Below are positions 15,726 through 22,746 of a stretch of 64,000 nucleotides of DNA, piece by piece (position 1 is the first letter of the stretch; each line of letters starts with the position of its first letter). The stretch comes from a virus, in IMG/VR virus record IMGVR_UViG_3300020172_006270, positions 62,001-126,000 of that record. The stretch is one strand, 5' to 3'. The notes beneath the pieces were generated by a model that had not been told where the DNA came from, ran no database searches, and was given only the letters and a program-made list of their open reading frames with translations. The position numbers and the translations under genes were made by a program.

Positions 15726-16376
15726 TTAGCCCTTCAAGAACAAGGCCATGAATCCTCTTGATAGTGGCGAATCATAATATCCAGTACACCGAGGATGTTT
15801 GGCCAAAGCGAAAATCTTTTCTCTATATTCGCTTTGAGTTTGTGGGCTTGTCCAATCAGGAGCGGAGTCAGACCGATATGGCGAAGTATCGTGAAATACT
15901 GCAAGTTTACGCAGCGTTCCTTTGTTGAGCATAATCTCGCATTCGAGGGGTCTGATCTCAGTCAGACTATCGAAGAATCCAATATCGAATACCATATTGG
16001 ATTGTTGTAAGAATTCAAGAGAATCAACGCAATGTACTTCAGCCCATTTAAGCAAGTGTTCTTCTTCAAGAACGGTTTGCAATCGAACGCATTGGGGTGG
16101 CAGAACTTCGAGAGAATGAACCTTGCCGAAGCCATTGAGTTTGCACGCATGAGCCAGAGCAGTTGTACCGAAGCCTTCCCAGGCACCAGTTTCCAAAACC
16201 AAGTCGGGCTTCAATACTCGAATGGTTGAGTGCAGCCAATTGAGGACTTCATATTCTGTTGAGCCGCCATCGGCTACTTCAAATAAGTCTGCACGTTCCG
16301 CTGCGATGTGTGGGTGAACATCGCATTCTCTAAGAATGGGACTCCAAGCTGGTTTCCAAGTATAATCTCGTTCCAC
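15726..16376 (-). CDS. SAM-dependent methyltransferase-like protein, copy 2
   Basis: 216 residues with a Rossmann-type pattern: LVLETGAWEGFGTTALAHA (SAM-binding loop), KVHSLEVLPPQC, and VFDIGFFDSLTEIRPLECEIM...AVFHDTSPYR. This matches the Methyltransf_24-type small O-methyltransferases often linked with glycan clusters. Paralogue of the next gene upstream. Confidence 0.75.
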   Translation of the reverse strand: MERDYTWKPAWSPILRECDVHPHIAAERADLFEVADGGSTEYEVLNWLHSTIRVLKPDLVLETGAWEGFGTTALAHACKLNGFGKVHSLEVLPPQCVRLQTVLEEEHLLKWAEVHCVDSLEFLQQSNMVFDIGFFDSLTEIRPLECEIMLNKGTLRKLAVFHDTSPYRSDSAPDWTSPQTQSEYREKIFALAKHPRCTGYYDSPLSRGFMALFLKG

Positions 16377-16377
16377 T

Positions 16378-17019
16378 TCAACCCCTTAAAAACAAAGCAA
16401 TAAATCCTCTGGATAAAGTCCACTCAAAGTAGCCAGTGCAAAGAGGATTTTTTGCCATGTCGAATATTTTGTTTCTGAATGTGTCTTGTTCTTCTTTGGT
16501 AGTATACACTGTGGTTCGAGTTGCGGCTGTGTCGTGAAACACTGCTATTTTTTTGATTATTCCACGACGCATACAAATCATGCCTTCGTCGGCTTTGATT
16601 TCAATCAAAGTATCGAAGAACCCAATATCAAATATTAGATCGGTTTCTTCTAAAAACTTCATTGAATCGCATTCGTGAACCTCAGCCCATTCACTTAACC
16701 CCTCGTCAGCAAGTCGTTGTCGAACTTGTGCGCAAGTCTCCGGGTTATGTTCAAGAGAGTGAACTTTGCCAAATCCATTTAGCTTGCAGGCGTGAGCCAA
16801 AGCAATTGTCCCCATGCCCTCCCAGGCACCAGTTTCCAAAACCACTTCAGGTTTCATGACCCTAACGGTTGCATGGAGCCAATTCAGAACTTCAAATTCG
16901 GTAGAGCTAGGATCAGCAACATCGAACAAATGTGCTTTTTCACAGGCATCATGCAGATGAATATCAGCTTCGATTTGCAATGGAGTCCATGCAGGCTTCC
17001 AAGTGTAGTCTTTTTCCAT
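16378..17019 (-). CDS. SAM-dependent methyltransferase-like protein, copy 1
   Basis: 213 residues, clearly a tandem duplicate of the neighbouring gene (shared YTWKPAWxP start, LETGAWEG, GKVHSLE, DIGFFD, AVFHDT and the end SRGF.ALFL.G). The copies differ throughout, so the duplication is old and both may have distinct acceptors. Confidence 0.75.
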   Translation of the reverse strand: MEKDYTWKPAWTPLQIEADIHLHDACEKAHLFDVADPSSTEFEVLNWLHATVRVMKPEVVLETGAWEGMGTIALAHACKLNGFGKVHSLEHNPETCAQVRQRLADEGLSEWAEVHECDSMKFLEETDLIFDIGFFDTLIEIKADEGMICMRRGIIKKIAVFHDTAATRTTVYTTKEEQDTFRNKIFDMAKNPLCTGYFEWTLSRGFIALFLRG

Positions 17020-17298
17020 TTAACCGCCTAAAGATATTACCGATGCTGTGACTTCTTCGCCCGCTTCTTTTTGCTTTTGGCATTCTTTGAAAACACAAAT
17101 CATGCACAAAGCCGGGACGTGAGGGTTATTGACTTTCATTGTGGTTTGGCGAGGTCCAATCCAACATCCAACTCCACAATTCTCACAGGGAATCCTACCT
17201 GAACCTGCATGTGGAACATATGGCACATCTTCCATTCCAAGTCGATCTTTGGCTTCGATTGGAATAAGTGCCAATACATTCATTCTTTGCTCGTCCAC
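17020..17298 (-). CDS. Small zinc-binding protein (92 aa)
   Basis: Carries IPCENCGVGCWIG and LCMICVFKEC, enough cysteines for one or two zinc sites. Ends one base before the methyltransferase gene. MNVLALIP (17283) is an alternative start. Function unknown. Confidence 0.6.
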   Translation of the reverse strand: MDEQRMNVLALIPIEAKDRLGMEDVPYVPHAGSGRIPCENCGVGCWIGPRQTTMKVNNPHVPALCMICVFKECQKQKEAGEEVTASVISLGG

Positions 17299-17316
17299 GA
17301 TTATTTCCTTCTTGGA

Positions 17317-17550
17317 TTATATATCGCCCCGGCGAATGATCCCGGATTTCATCAGCGATGGAACGTCATTGGGATTAAGACCATGTAATTCTTTGTAGTG
17401 CCTTTGCACCAAGTATCTTTCAACACCAATGCTGAAAGGCATCCATTCACCAAGTTCAGCGGACAGTTTGGTGATTTCCGCTTCTTTGTTTTTGTCCCGA
17501 TAGTGCAGGGGAAGGCCACAAGCACAGCGTTTGACTTGATTTCTACTCAT
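17317..17550 (-). CDS. Hypothetical protein (77 aa)
   Basis: Start placed at MSRNQVKRCACGLPLHY (17550), overlapping the end of the upstream gene by eight bases. CACGLPLHY could be half of a zinc site. No family recognised. Confidence 0.55.
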   Translation of the reverse strand: MSRNQVKRCACGLPLHYRDKNKEAEITKLSAELGEWMPFSIGVERYLVQRHYKELHGLNPNDVPSLMKSGIIRRGDI

Positions 17551-17914
17551 CGAACTGCCCTTTTGGAATTGGTCCATATTGTCTTGCCATGCACGCTCTG
17601 AGGTATCGTCTTGTAAGACGTTCAAGGCTTGGCAAATACATGGTGATGAAAGCCTGTCGCAGTTCGCTGATTTCTTTTTTGCCGGGGTTGAAGCCTTTGG
17701 GTCGAAGGTATCCTGATATGCTCACGCCTGTTGGCCGGTGTATCAGAAATACCGCTCGCAACTTTTTGTGTTTTTCGTTTTTGTCTGACCGGACGCAGAC
17801 TTCTCCTGGTCGTATTTTGAATTTTCCAAAAGAATAATCCGACACGCATCTTTGAAGCACGCTGTTGTCAATGTGCATTGATTCTCGAACTTGCGTGGCG
17901 TTAGGTTTTCGCAT
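17543..17914 (-). CDS. Hypothetical protein (123 aa)
   Basis: Basic protein with IRPGEVCVRSDKNEKHKKLRAVFLIHRPTGVSI, a compact beta-rich region. Start assumed at MRKPNATQVRES, overlapping the upstream stop by 14 bases; MDCLPF (17962) is possible. Unknown function. Confidence 0.55.
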   Translation of the reverse strand: MRKPNATQVRESMHIDNSVLQRCVSDYSFGKFKIRPGEVCVRSDKNEKHKKLRAVFLIHRPTGVSISGYLRPKGFNPGKKEISELRQAFITMYLPSLERLTRRYLRACMARQYGPIPKGQFDE

Positions 17915-18086
17915 TGGCTTTTTGTTTCCAACAGACTGCGTGGTAAATGGCAGGCAATCCATCTATCGCTATGATTTCTGGATCGAGGACATATTTGCGG
18001 TTGATCTTGAGTGCATGGCCGCACTTACGACATTGCCGATTCTTATGCTTGCAATTTTTCGTGACTTTGTATTCGGGTCGCATCAT
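17901..18086 (-). CDS. Small zinc-ribbon-like protein (61 aa)
   Basis: Start MMRPEYKVTK overlaps the TGA of the previous gene. KNCKHKNRQCRKCGHALK with a later HAVCWK gives four or more metal ligands. Basic, possibly nucleic-acid binding. Confidence 0.6.
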   Translation of the reverse strand: MMRPEYKVTKNCKHKNRQCRKCGHALKINRKYVLDPEIIAIDGLPAIYHAVCWKQKANAKT

Positions 18087-18361
18087 CGTTCCTCGATGTC
18101 GGTTCCCCAAAAACCAAATCGGAACCAGAAGGTCTTGCCGTCTTCGACTTGGACTTTATAGATGCGACAATTTTTGCTATGCCAGAACGGTCCAATATCG
18201 AAATGGTGTCGATCTATGCTGGAAACAACATGCTTGTTCGTCGCAGCCCAGGTATTTATTTCCTTTCGGTCGCTGGATTCCTGCGCAGGCAGAATTATGA
18301 GTGCCAATAGCAAAAACACAACAACGACGACAGCCAAAATCTTCTTTTCCATGATCTCCAT
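18083..18361 (-). CDS. Small secreted or membrane-anchored protein (92 aa)
   Basis: One strong N-terminal hydrophobic helix (ILAVVVVVFLLLALIILP) then a soluble domain with DIGPFWHSKNCRIYKVQVEDG. GGAG precedes the ATG, and a promoter with perfect TGG-TATAAT lies 24 bases upstream inside the tuf terminator region. Confidence 0.65.
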   Translation of the reverse strand: MEIMEKKILAVVVVVFLLLALIILPAQESSDRKEINTWAATNKHVVSSIDRHHFDIGPFWHSKNCRIYKVQVEDGKTFWFRFGFWGTDIEER

Positions 18362-18372
18362 CCATAAACGAC

Positions 18373-18400
18373 AAAAGCGTGGTGATTATACCACGCTTTT
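18373..18400 (-). terminator. Hairpin after tuf, likely terminator
   Basis: 11-bp stem AAAAGCGTGGT / ACCACGCTTTT with a six-base loop directly after the tuf stop codon. The T stretch is short, so termination may be partial; the loop also contains the -10 box of the next gene. Confidence 0.55.
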
Positions 18401-18413
18401 GCGTTTCTTTACA
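18385..18413 (-). promoter_or_regulatory. Promoter of 18083-18361
   Basis: Perfect extended -10 TGG-TATAAT (18390-18385) with TGTAAA 17 bases upstream, overlapping the tuf stop codon and the tuf hairpin. Confidence 0.55.
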
Positions 18414-19581
18414 GCAGTTCCGTCACGACGCCTGAGCCAATCGTCATACCGCCCTCTCGGATAGCGAAATGACTGCCTTTTTCAATGGCAATCGGCTTAT
18501 CCAGGGTGATAAACAGGCAAGTGTTCTCGCCCGGCATAACCAATTCGATTCCTTCCGGCATTTCAACAAGGCCGGTGACGTTAGTGGTTCGGAAGAAGAA
18601 CTGCGGCTTATAACCGTTGAAGATCGGGGTGTGACGCCCGCCCTCATCCTTGCCCAAGACGTAAATTTCACTCTTGAACTTGGTGTGAGGTTTGATACTT
18701 CGTGGTTGTGCCACAACCTGTCCACGCTCCACCTGATCGGCTTTGATGCCTCTCAGCAGCAACCCGACGTTCTGACCAGCTTCGCCAAATTCCAATTGCT
18801 TGTTGAAGGCTTCGACGCTGGTGACAACCGATTCCAGAATGTCTCCCAGGCCCAAGATTTCAACTTTGGTTCCGACCGTGACGGTTCCTTGCTCGATCTT
18901 GCCCGTGACTACACAGCCACGACCTTCGATGTTGTGAACGCCCTCGATAGGCATCAAGAAAGGACGGTCAATAGAACGGCTGGGGTCAGGGATATAAGAA
19001 TCCAGAGCCGCCATCAGTTCTACGATGCACTTGCTTGCTGCGGGATCGGCAGGGTTATCCAGAGCGGGCTTTGCGGCCCCACGGATAAAGGGAGTCTTCT
19101 CACCATCGAAGCCATACTTCGTCAGCAAGTCTCTCGTTTCCATCTCGACCAGTTCGAGCAATTCCTTATCCTGAACCAGATCACACTTATTGAGGAACAC
19201 GACAATATCCGGCACGCCCACCTGACGAGCGAGCAGAATATGCTCTTTCGTCTGAGGCATAGGACCGTCTGCTGCATTGACGAGCAATACAGCGCCGTCC
19301 ATTTGAGCGGCCCCGGTAATCATGTTCTTCACATAGTCGGCGTGACCAGGGCAGTCGATGTGAGCATAGTGACGGGTATCCGTCTCATACTCAACGTGCG
19401 ACGTGGTGATCGTTACCGTTTTGGTAACGTCACGAACGGTGCCGCCCTTGGCGATGTCGCCGTATGCTTTCTTTTTTGCGAAACCCTTTTCGGCCTGAAC
19501 AGCGAGAATAGCTGCGGTCAGGGTCGTCTTCCCGTGGTCAATGTGACCAATCGTTCCGACATTGATGTGGACTTTCTTCAC
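18409..19581 (-). CDS. tuf: Elongation factor Tu with altered switch I
   Basis: GTPase that carries aminoacyl-tRNA to the ribosome. The 390-residue protein keeps all three domains: G1 GHIDHGKT (12-19), DCPGH (76-80, with catalytic His80), NKCD (131-134), and domains 2 and 3 through FAIREGG near the C-terminus. It lacks the short N-terminal tail of E. coli EF-Tu. The odd part is switch I: the usual A-P-E-E-K-A-R-G-I-T-I is replaced by [13 protein letters not shown], keeping only the magnesium-binding Thr57. The rest is very close to bacterial EF-Tu, so this is a local change. A tRNA-Leu gene lies just upstream, like bacterial tRNA-tufB operons. A 7-bp hairpin sits before the AGGAG site. Confidence 0.96.
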   Translation of the reverse strand: MKKVHINVGTIGHIDHGKTTLTAAILAVQAEKGFAKKKAYGDIAKGGTVRDVTKTVTITTSHVEYETDTRHYAHIDCPGHADYVKNMITGAAQMDGAVLLVNAADGPMPQTKEHILLARQVGVPDIVVFLNKCDLVQDKELLELVEMETRDLLTKYGFDGEKTPFIRGAAKPALDNPADPAASKCIVELMAALDSYIPDPSRSIDRPFLMPIEGVHNIEGRGCVVTGKIEQGTVTVGTKVEILGLGDILESVVTSVEAFNKQLEFGEAGQNVGLLLRGIKADQVERGQVVAQPRSIKPHTKFKSEIYVLGKDEGGRHTPIFNGYKPQFFFRTTNVTGLVEMPEGIELVMPGENTCLFITLDKPIAIEKGSHFAIREGGMTIGSGVVTELL

Positions 19582-19594
19582 TTTACTTTCTCCT

Positions 19595-19615
19595 GTGATC
19601 TTTACGATAGATCAC
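19595..19615 (-). promoter_or_regulatory. 5' UTR hairpin of tuf
   Basis: GTGATCT-ATCGTAA-AGATCAC, directly 5' of the AGGAG ribosome site. It could be a translational control hairpin or simply an mRNA end left after tRNA processing. Confidence 0.45.
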
Positions 19616-19705
19616 TGTTGGAGGTTTTGATCTCTATATCCCCACTACAGAATAGTGTTTCTACTCACAACGAGTAAGAGCCAAGGCATCCAGAAATCGA
19701 AACAG

Positions 19706-19789
19706 TGCCGCTCCCCGGACTTGAACCGGGACGCCGGTAAAGGCATCAGATTTTGAGTCTGACGTGTCTGCCAATTCCACCAGAGCGGC
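19706..19789 (-). tRNA. tRNA-Leu(CAA), class II
   Basis: Acceptor GCCGCTC/GAGCGGC, D arm with GGCAGACAC, loop CTCAAAA (CAA), variable arm TGCCTTTACCGGCG, discriminator A. No encoded CCA. Lies 124 bases upstream of tuf. Confidence 0.95.
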
Positions 19790-19802
19790 ATAAACAAAAC
19801 AG

Positions 19803-19877
19803 TGACGGGTGTGGGACTCGAACCCACAAAACCATGATTTTAAGTCACGGATGTCTGCCTAGTTGCATCAACCCGCC
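19803..19877 (-). tRNA. Leu-like tRNA(UAA) with short variable loop
   Basis: Acceptor GGCGGGT/ACCCGTC, anticodon stem CGTGA/TCATG with loop CTTAAAA (UAA), variable loop of only five bases (GTTTT), T arm GTGGG-TTCGAGT-CCCAC, discriminator A. The D arm (GATGCAACTAGGCAGACATC) has the GGCAGACA of tRNA-Leu, but the long arm of leucine tRNAs is missing. Confidence 0.85.
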
Positions 19878-19883
19878 ATACAG

Positions 19884-19960
19884 TGCCAGCGGTGGGACTC
19901 GAACCCACAAAACCCCGGCTCTCGACCGGAGATGTCTACCATAGGTTGCATCACGCTGGC
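19884..19960 (-). tRNA. Leu-like tRNA(GAG) with short variable loop
   Basis: Acceptor GCCAGCG/CGCTGGC, anticodon stem TCCGG/CCGGG with loop TCGAGAG (GAG), unusual C at position 33, variable loop GTTTT, discriminator A. D arm GATGCAACCTATGGTAGA then CATC is leucine-like. Confidence 0.8.
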
Positions 19961-19964
19961 ATAT

Positions 19965-19986
19965 AGTGCCGGATCGCTCCAGCACT
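19965..19986 (-). other. Hairpin upstream of short-arm tRNA pair
   Basis: AGTGCTGGA-GCGA-TCCGGCACT, a 9-bp stem with a GNRA-type loop, four bases upstream of the Leu-like tRNA(GAG). No T run follows, so it is more likely a processing or leader structure than a terminator. Confidence 0.45.
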
Positions 19987-19992
19987 AATCTC

Positions 19993-20295
19993 TTAATCCT
20001 CACCACGCAACTCTTTGAGTTGTTCGTTGTAGTCCACGTCAGACTTCAATTCGTGATTGTGCTTTGACCGCTTTGGATACTTGTCGCTATGACAGATGCC
20101 GCACTGCGGATTGCCACAATCGAAAGCGTCTTTCTTACGGAATCGACCCTTCTGTTCATCACATTCACAGTCAACAACATATGCGCTGACGCCAATGCGA
20201 TTTCTTGTCCAGGTTTTGTTGCTCTCAACGTGAGAGCGCCGGTGTTTCTTCCACTCACGCAGAGTGATCTTGTAATCCTCGTGCCACCGCTTCAT
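19993..20295 (-). CDS. Small zinc-binding phage protein (100 aa)
   Basis: Start at MKRWHEDYKITLREWKKH, preceded by GGAGG. Basic, with VDCECDEQKGRFRKKDAFDCG then NPQCGICHSDKYPKR, a four-plus cysteine metal site of a type common in unannotated phage proteins. Function unknown. Confidence 0.7.
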   Translation of the reverse strand: MKRWHEDYKITLREWKKHRRSHVESNKTWTRNRIGVSAYVVDCECDEQKGRFRKKDAFDCGNPQCGICHSDKYPKRSKHNHELKSDVDYNEQLKELRGED

Positions 20296-20365
20296 CGTTC
20301 CCTCCATAATGGGTTTGGGTAATAGGCTCGATGAAGCCGATGATTTGCGTGTGGTGAGTGTTCAT
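20255..20365 (-). CDS. Possible 36-aa small protein
   Basis: ATG at 20365 follows AGAGAG and reads MNTHHTQIIGFIEPITQTHY... to a stop at 20255, overlapping the next gene by 41 bases. It fills the only gap in this stretch. Supported only by ribosome site and context. Confidence 0.35.
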   Translation of the reverse strand: MNTHHTQIIGFIEPITQTHYGGNDEAVARGLQDHSA

Positions 20366-20376
20366 GTTTATTCTCT

Positions 20377-20829
20377 CTAGTTAAGGAAGCAACAGTCCGG
20401 GTTGGGACACCAATCTCCGAACTCTTCGGATTGGGTGTCAGAAATCAATCGTGTGTAACAGCAACGGCAATGTCCTTTGACCCACCATGCTGGGCCGAAC
20501 CATCGAAAGCCGCCACGAGTTGTTTCGTAGTAGCATCCAATTCGTTCTAGCCAATCCATAATAGTGTGGGCGATCATTCGCCGTTCAGCATCACGCCATG
20601 AGTAAGGAAATTCATGCCACTCATAGCCATGACCACTTTCTCGGTATTGATGATCTCGACCGAGATACTTCCATGATTTTTGCTTGCGAACAAACTGATC
20701 GTCCCATGCCGTGGGAAGGTTTCGTCTCTTCCCACGGACATAGGGATCATTGCGGTCTTGGTTCGCTCTTATTTCTTGTGTTGTTCTCGGATACCGAAGG
20801 CACGTCGAGAACCATCTTTTCTTTGCCAT
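20377..20829 (-). CDS. Hypothetical protein with C-terminal zinc ribbon (150 aa)
   Basis: Basic N-terminal half, then a segment RDAERRMIAHTIMDWLERIGCYYETTRGG and a terminal GHCRCCYTR...DWCPNPDCC zinc-ribbon pattern. AGGAGA precedes the ATG, with a small hairpin (AAGTGC-ATTCC-GCACTT) partly covering it. Unknown function. Confidence 0.65.
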   Translation of the reverse strand: MAKKRWFSTCLRYPRTTQEIRANQDRNDPYVRGKRRNLPTAWDDQFVRKQKSWKYLGRDHQYRESGHGYEWHEFPYSWRDAERRMIAHTIMDWLERIGCYYETTRGGFRWFGPAWWVKGHCRCCYTRLISDTQSEEFGDWCPNPDCCFLN

Positions 20830-20954
20830 GTAGCGTTTCTCCTAAGTGCGGAATGCACTTAAAAGACGCTACCCAGCCTTTCGTGAATTTTCATACGAGT
20901 CCTTTTACTTTGTTCTTTCAAATATGTGGACTGTCGAATCCTTGACAGTTTTAC

Positions 20955-21029
20955 TTACCGATCATAGGCGATCCTATCGCTACCGGGGTCAGCCTCATGT
21001 TCATCCTGAACATCAGCGTCCACTTCCAT
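20955..21029 (-). CDS. Possible 24-aa acidic peptide
   Basis: ATG overlaps the TGA of the upstream gene (TGATG) and reads MEVDADVQDEHEADPGSDR... to a stop at 20955. The other bases of the 20830-21028 gap hold only the leader of the next gene. Low support. Confidence 0.3.
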   Translation of the reverse strand: MEVDADVQDEHEADPGSDRIAYDR

Positions 21030-21541
21030 CAACCCGTCCAAATTTCTTCTTTTCCAGTCGGCGGGTCATTCAATCTCTTCAAAAATTTACCTGTATATTT
21101 ATGGTCTTCGGGGTTCAAACCCTTCCGCAAATACCGCACATCTGGTGTTACTTCTCGTTCCGAATACTGATATTCAATGCCCAGCCGAGTGTGTTTGATG
21201 ATTTTCTTTTCTTTATCCACCCATTCGTATTCACGAGCCTGATCGACAACTACAGTGCCTTTCATGCCTTCGATGTCGATGTCATATTCGTGCATGTTCT
21301 GGATTTCAATTTCGTCTTCTTCAACCAACGCCCAACAAGGATAGCTGTACCGTTTAGGCGGTGGGTTTTCATGGATCGGTCCACCCATCAACATTCGTCG
21401 CAAGAGAGCCGAGTGGCCAACATCAGCCGAACTTGAACCTCGTTTATTGTCTTCGCAGATATTCATCCACTGGCAAACCATCTTGCAAGCGAACTCACAC
21501 TGCTCACGAGTCAACGATGTAACTTTTTCTTCGTCCATCAT
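21029..21541 (-). CDS. Hypothetical protein (170 aa)
   Basis: Start at MMDEEKVTSLTRE (21541), with GGAG six bases upstream and the tRNA 3' end close by. Acidic, with a beta-rich middle (YPCWALVEEDEIEIQNMHEYDIDIEG). No family recognised. Confidence 0.65.
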   Translation of the reverse strand: MMDEEKVTSLTREQCEFACKMVCQWMNICEDNKRGSSSADVGHSALLRRMLMGGPIHENPPPKRYSYPCWALVEEDEIEIQNMHEYDIDIEGMKGTVVVDQAREYEWVDKEKKIIKHTRLGIEYQYSEREVTPDVRYLRKGLNPEDHKYTGKFLKRLNDPPTGKEEIWTG

Positions 21542-21555
21542 ATTCTCCAACAAAG

Positions 21556-21632
21556 TACCCAGGACGGGACTCGAACCCGTAAAACCGATATTTTGAGTAT
21601 CGGATGTCTACCGAAGGTTGCATCACCTGGGC
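21556..21632 (-). tRNA. Leu-like tRNA(CAA) with short variable loop
   Basis: Acceptor GCCCAGG/CCTGGGT, D arm GATGCAACCTTCGGTAGA then CATC, anticodon stem CGATA/TATCG with loop CTCAAAA (CAA), variable loop GTTTT, T arm ACGGG/CCCGT, discriminator A. A TGTACA-17-TGG-TAGAAT promoter-like site (21663-21635) abuts the 5' end, closer than a normal start site would allow. Confidence 0.85.
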
Positions 21633-21669
21633 ATATTCTACCAAATCTCGTCTTGGCTGTACAGCCAAG

Positions 21670-21757
21670 TGGACAGCGACGGAATCGAACCGCTCCGGCA
21701 CCCACCCTACTTTTTTAATGCCAACGGATTTACAGTCCGCCGTAAGGAACGCTATCC
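21670..21757 (-). tRNA. tRNA-Tyr(GUA) with nearly absent D arm
   Basis: Acceptor GGATAGC/GCTGTCC, anticodon stem GCGGA/TCCGT with loop CTGTAAA (GUA), a large variable arm closed by GGCA/TGCC, T loop TTCGATT, discriminator A. Only about ten bases (GTTCCTTACG) lie between acceptor and anticodon stem, compared with about 19-25 in normal tRNA-Tyr, so the D arm is reduced to at most a 2-bp stem. Confidence 0.75.
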
Positions 21758-21813
21758 ATGTTTTCCTAAAAACAGGTGTTTTCCCACATAGGAAAACATG
21801 CGTTTTTAGGAAA
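21757..21813. repeat. Overlapping palindromes beside tRNA-Tyr
   Basis: Two perfect inverted repeats share one arm: CATGTTTTCCT (21757-21767) with 21790-21800, and TTTCCTAAAAAC (21762-21773) with 21802-21813. They cannot form at once, so the leader of tRNA-Tyr could switch between two hairpins. Confidence 0.7.
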
Positions 21814-21814
21814 G

Positions 21815-21888
21815 TCGCTCCGGTGGGACTCGAACCCACAGCATCCCTGGTTCTAAGCCAAGGTGGTCTGCCAATTGCCTACAGAGCG
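21815..21888 (-). tRNA. Leu-like tRNA(UAG) with short variable loop
   Basis: Acceptor CGCTCTG/CGGAGCG, anticodon stem CTTGG/CCAGG with loop CTTAGAA (UAG), short variable loop, T arm GTGGG-TTCGAGT-CCCAC, discriminator A. D loop carries GGCAGACC. Confidence 0.8.
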
Positions 21889-21894
21889 TTCAAG

Positions 21895-21966
21895 TGGACT
21901 GTGAGGCGCTCGAATCCTCGTCTCAGCGTTTTCAGCGCTGCGCTACACCATCTCAGCTAACAGTCC
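21895..21966 (-). tRNA. tRNA-Phe(GAA), copy 1
   Basis: Acceptor GGACTGT/ACAGTCC, anticodon stem CAGCG/CGCTG with loop CTGAAAA (GAA), discriminator A. The T arm (GAGGA-TTCGAGC-GCCTC) has one mismatch. Confidence 0.88.
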
Positions 21967-21974
21967 ATATACAG

Positions 21975-22058
21975 TGTCCGAGGGGAGAGTCGAACTCCCA
22001 CGCCTTTTACGGCACAAGGCCCTCAACCTTGCGTGTCTACCAATTTCACCACTCGGAC
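21975..22058 (-). tRNA. tRNA-Leu(GAG), class II
   Basis: Acceptor GTCCGAG/CTCGGAC, D arm GGTGAAATTGGTAGACAC, loop TTGAGGG (GAG), variable arm TGCCGTAAAAGGCG, discriminator A. Confidence 0.95.
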
Positions 22059-22070
22059 AAAACAAATCAG

Positions 22071-22145
22071 TGGGCTGTCTCAGAGTCGAACTGAGTTCTC
22101 ATGTTCTTCAGACATGCGCTGAATGACCGCACTAGCTCACAGCCC
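22071..22145 (-). tRNA. tRNA-Phe(GAA), copy 2
   Basis: Acceptor GGGCTGT/ACAGCCC, anticodon stem CATGT/ACATG with loop CTGAAGA (GAA), T arm CTCAG-TTCGACT-CTGAG, discriminator A. Sequence differs strongly from copy 1, so it is not a recent duplicate. Confidence 0.88.
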
Positions 22146-22154
22146 AATATTCAA

Positions 22155-22334
22155 TTATTCTTTTGTTGCTTCTTCAAGTTCCCTGATGCAATCTCGCAAT
22201 GATATTGTTCGTCCATGCTGGACGCCCATTGCAGTCAATGGGTTCATATCTTTTGCGACATTAGGATTCTCTTGAAATCGCTTCAATCGTTCTTTCCATT
22301 TTTGAATCAATTCTTGTATATTTGTTTCTTGCAT
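22155..22334 (-). CDS. Small helical protein (59 aa)
   Basis: Start MQETNIQELIQKWKERLK, with AAGGA upstream. Likely two amphipathic helices with the segment NPLTAMGVQHGRTISLRDCIRELEE. Sits inside the tRNA array. Unknown function. Confidence 0.6.
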   Translation of the reverse strand: MQETNIQELIQKWKERLKRFQENPNVAKDMNPLTAMGVQHGRTISLRDCIRELEEATKE

Positions 22335-22350
22335 ATTTAATCCTTCCAAG

Positions 22351-22434
22351 TCTCCGGGGGGAGAGTCGAACTCCCACGCCTTTTACGGCACAAGATTCTG
22401 AGTCTTGCGTGTCTACCAATTCCACCACCCGGAG
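22351..22434 (-). tRNA. tRNA-Leu(CAG), class II
   Basis: Acceptor CTCCGGG/CCCGGAG, loop CTCAGAA (CAG), variable arm TGCCGTAAAAGGCG nearly identical to tRNA-Leu(GAG), discriminator A. It completes the set of five leucine anticodons. Confidence 0.95.
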
Positions 22435-22441
22435 ATAAAAG

Positions 22442-22530
22442 CGGAAGTCAAGGGAATTGAACCCTTACCGGATATTTCACCGGGCCTGTTTTCAAGACAG
22501 GTGCAACAAACCAATATTTGCCTAACTTCC
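22442..22530 (-). tRNA. tRNA-Ser(UGA)
   Basis: Acceptor GGAAGTT/GACTTCC, loop CTTGAAA (UGA), long variable arm CCCGGTGAAATATCCGGT, discriminator G. Confidence 0.94.
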
Positions 22531-22548
22531 ATATTGTGTCAACAACTT

Positions 22549-22632
22549 TGACATAGAGGATACACCGGCTTCGACACCGGATATGTCCCGTTTCTAGCAG
22601 GATGAGTTACATTTCTCCATGTACTCCATATC
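22549..22632 (-). ncRNA. Degenerate tRNA-like element
   Basis: Lies between two tRNA-Ser genes. Ends can pair (GATATGGAG with CTCTATGTC), TACAT/ATGTA could be a D stem, TCCTG-CTAGAAA-CGGGA looks like an anticodon stem-loop (AGA), and CCGG-TGTCGAAG-CCGG resembles a T arm. The T arm does not abut the acceptor, so it is either a decayed tRNA or a tRNA-shaped RNA. Confidence 0.35.
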
Positions 22633-22646
22633 GCATTTGACACAAG

Positions 22647-22733
22647 CGGAAGCCAAGGGAATTGAACCCTCACCGGGATTAACCGGGCCTGTTTTCGAGA
22701 CAGGTGCAACAAACCAGTATTTGCCTAGCTTCC
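22647..22733 (-). tRNA. tRNA-Ser(CGA)
   Basis: Acceptor GGAAGCT/GGCTTCC, loop CTCGAAA (CGA), variable arm CCCGGTTAATCCCGGT, discriminator G. Confidence 0.94.
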
Positions 22734-22746
22734 ATAAAACAACAAG

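Noticed and set aside
18469-19677. 402-codon open frame on the plus strand opposite tuf
   Set aside because: It is an antisense reading of the highly conserved tuf sequence; nothing in it resembles a protein family.
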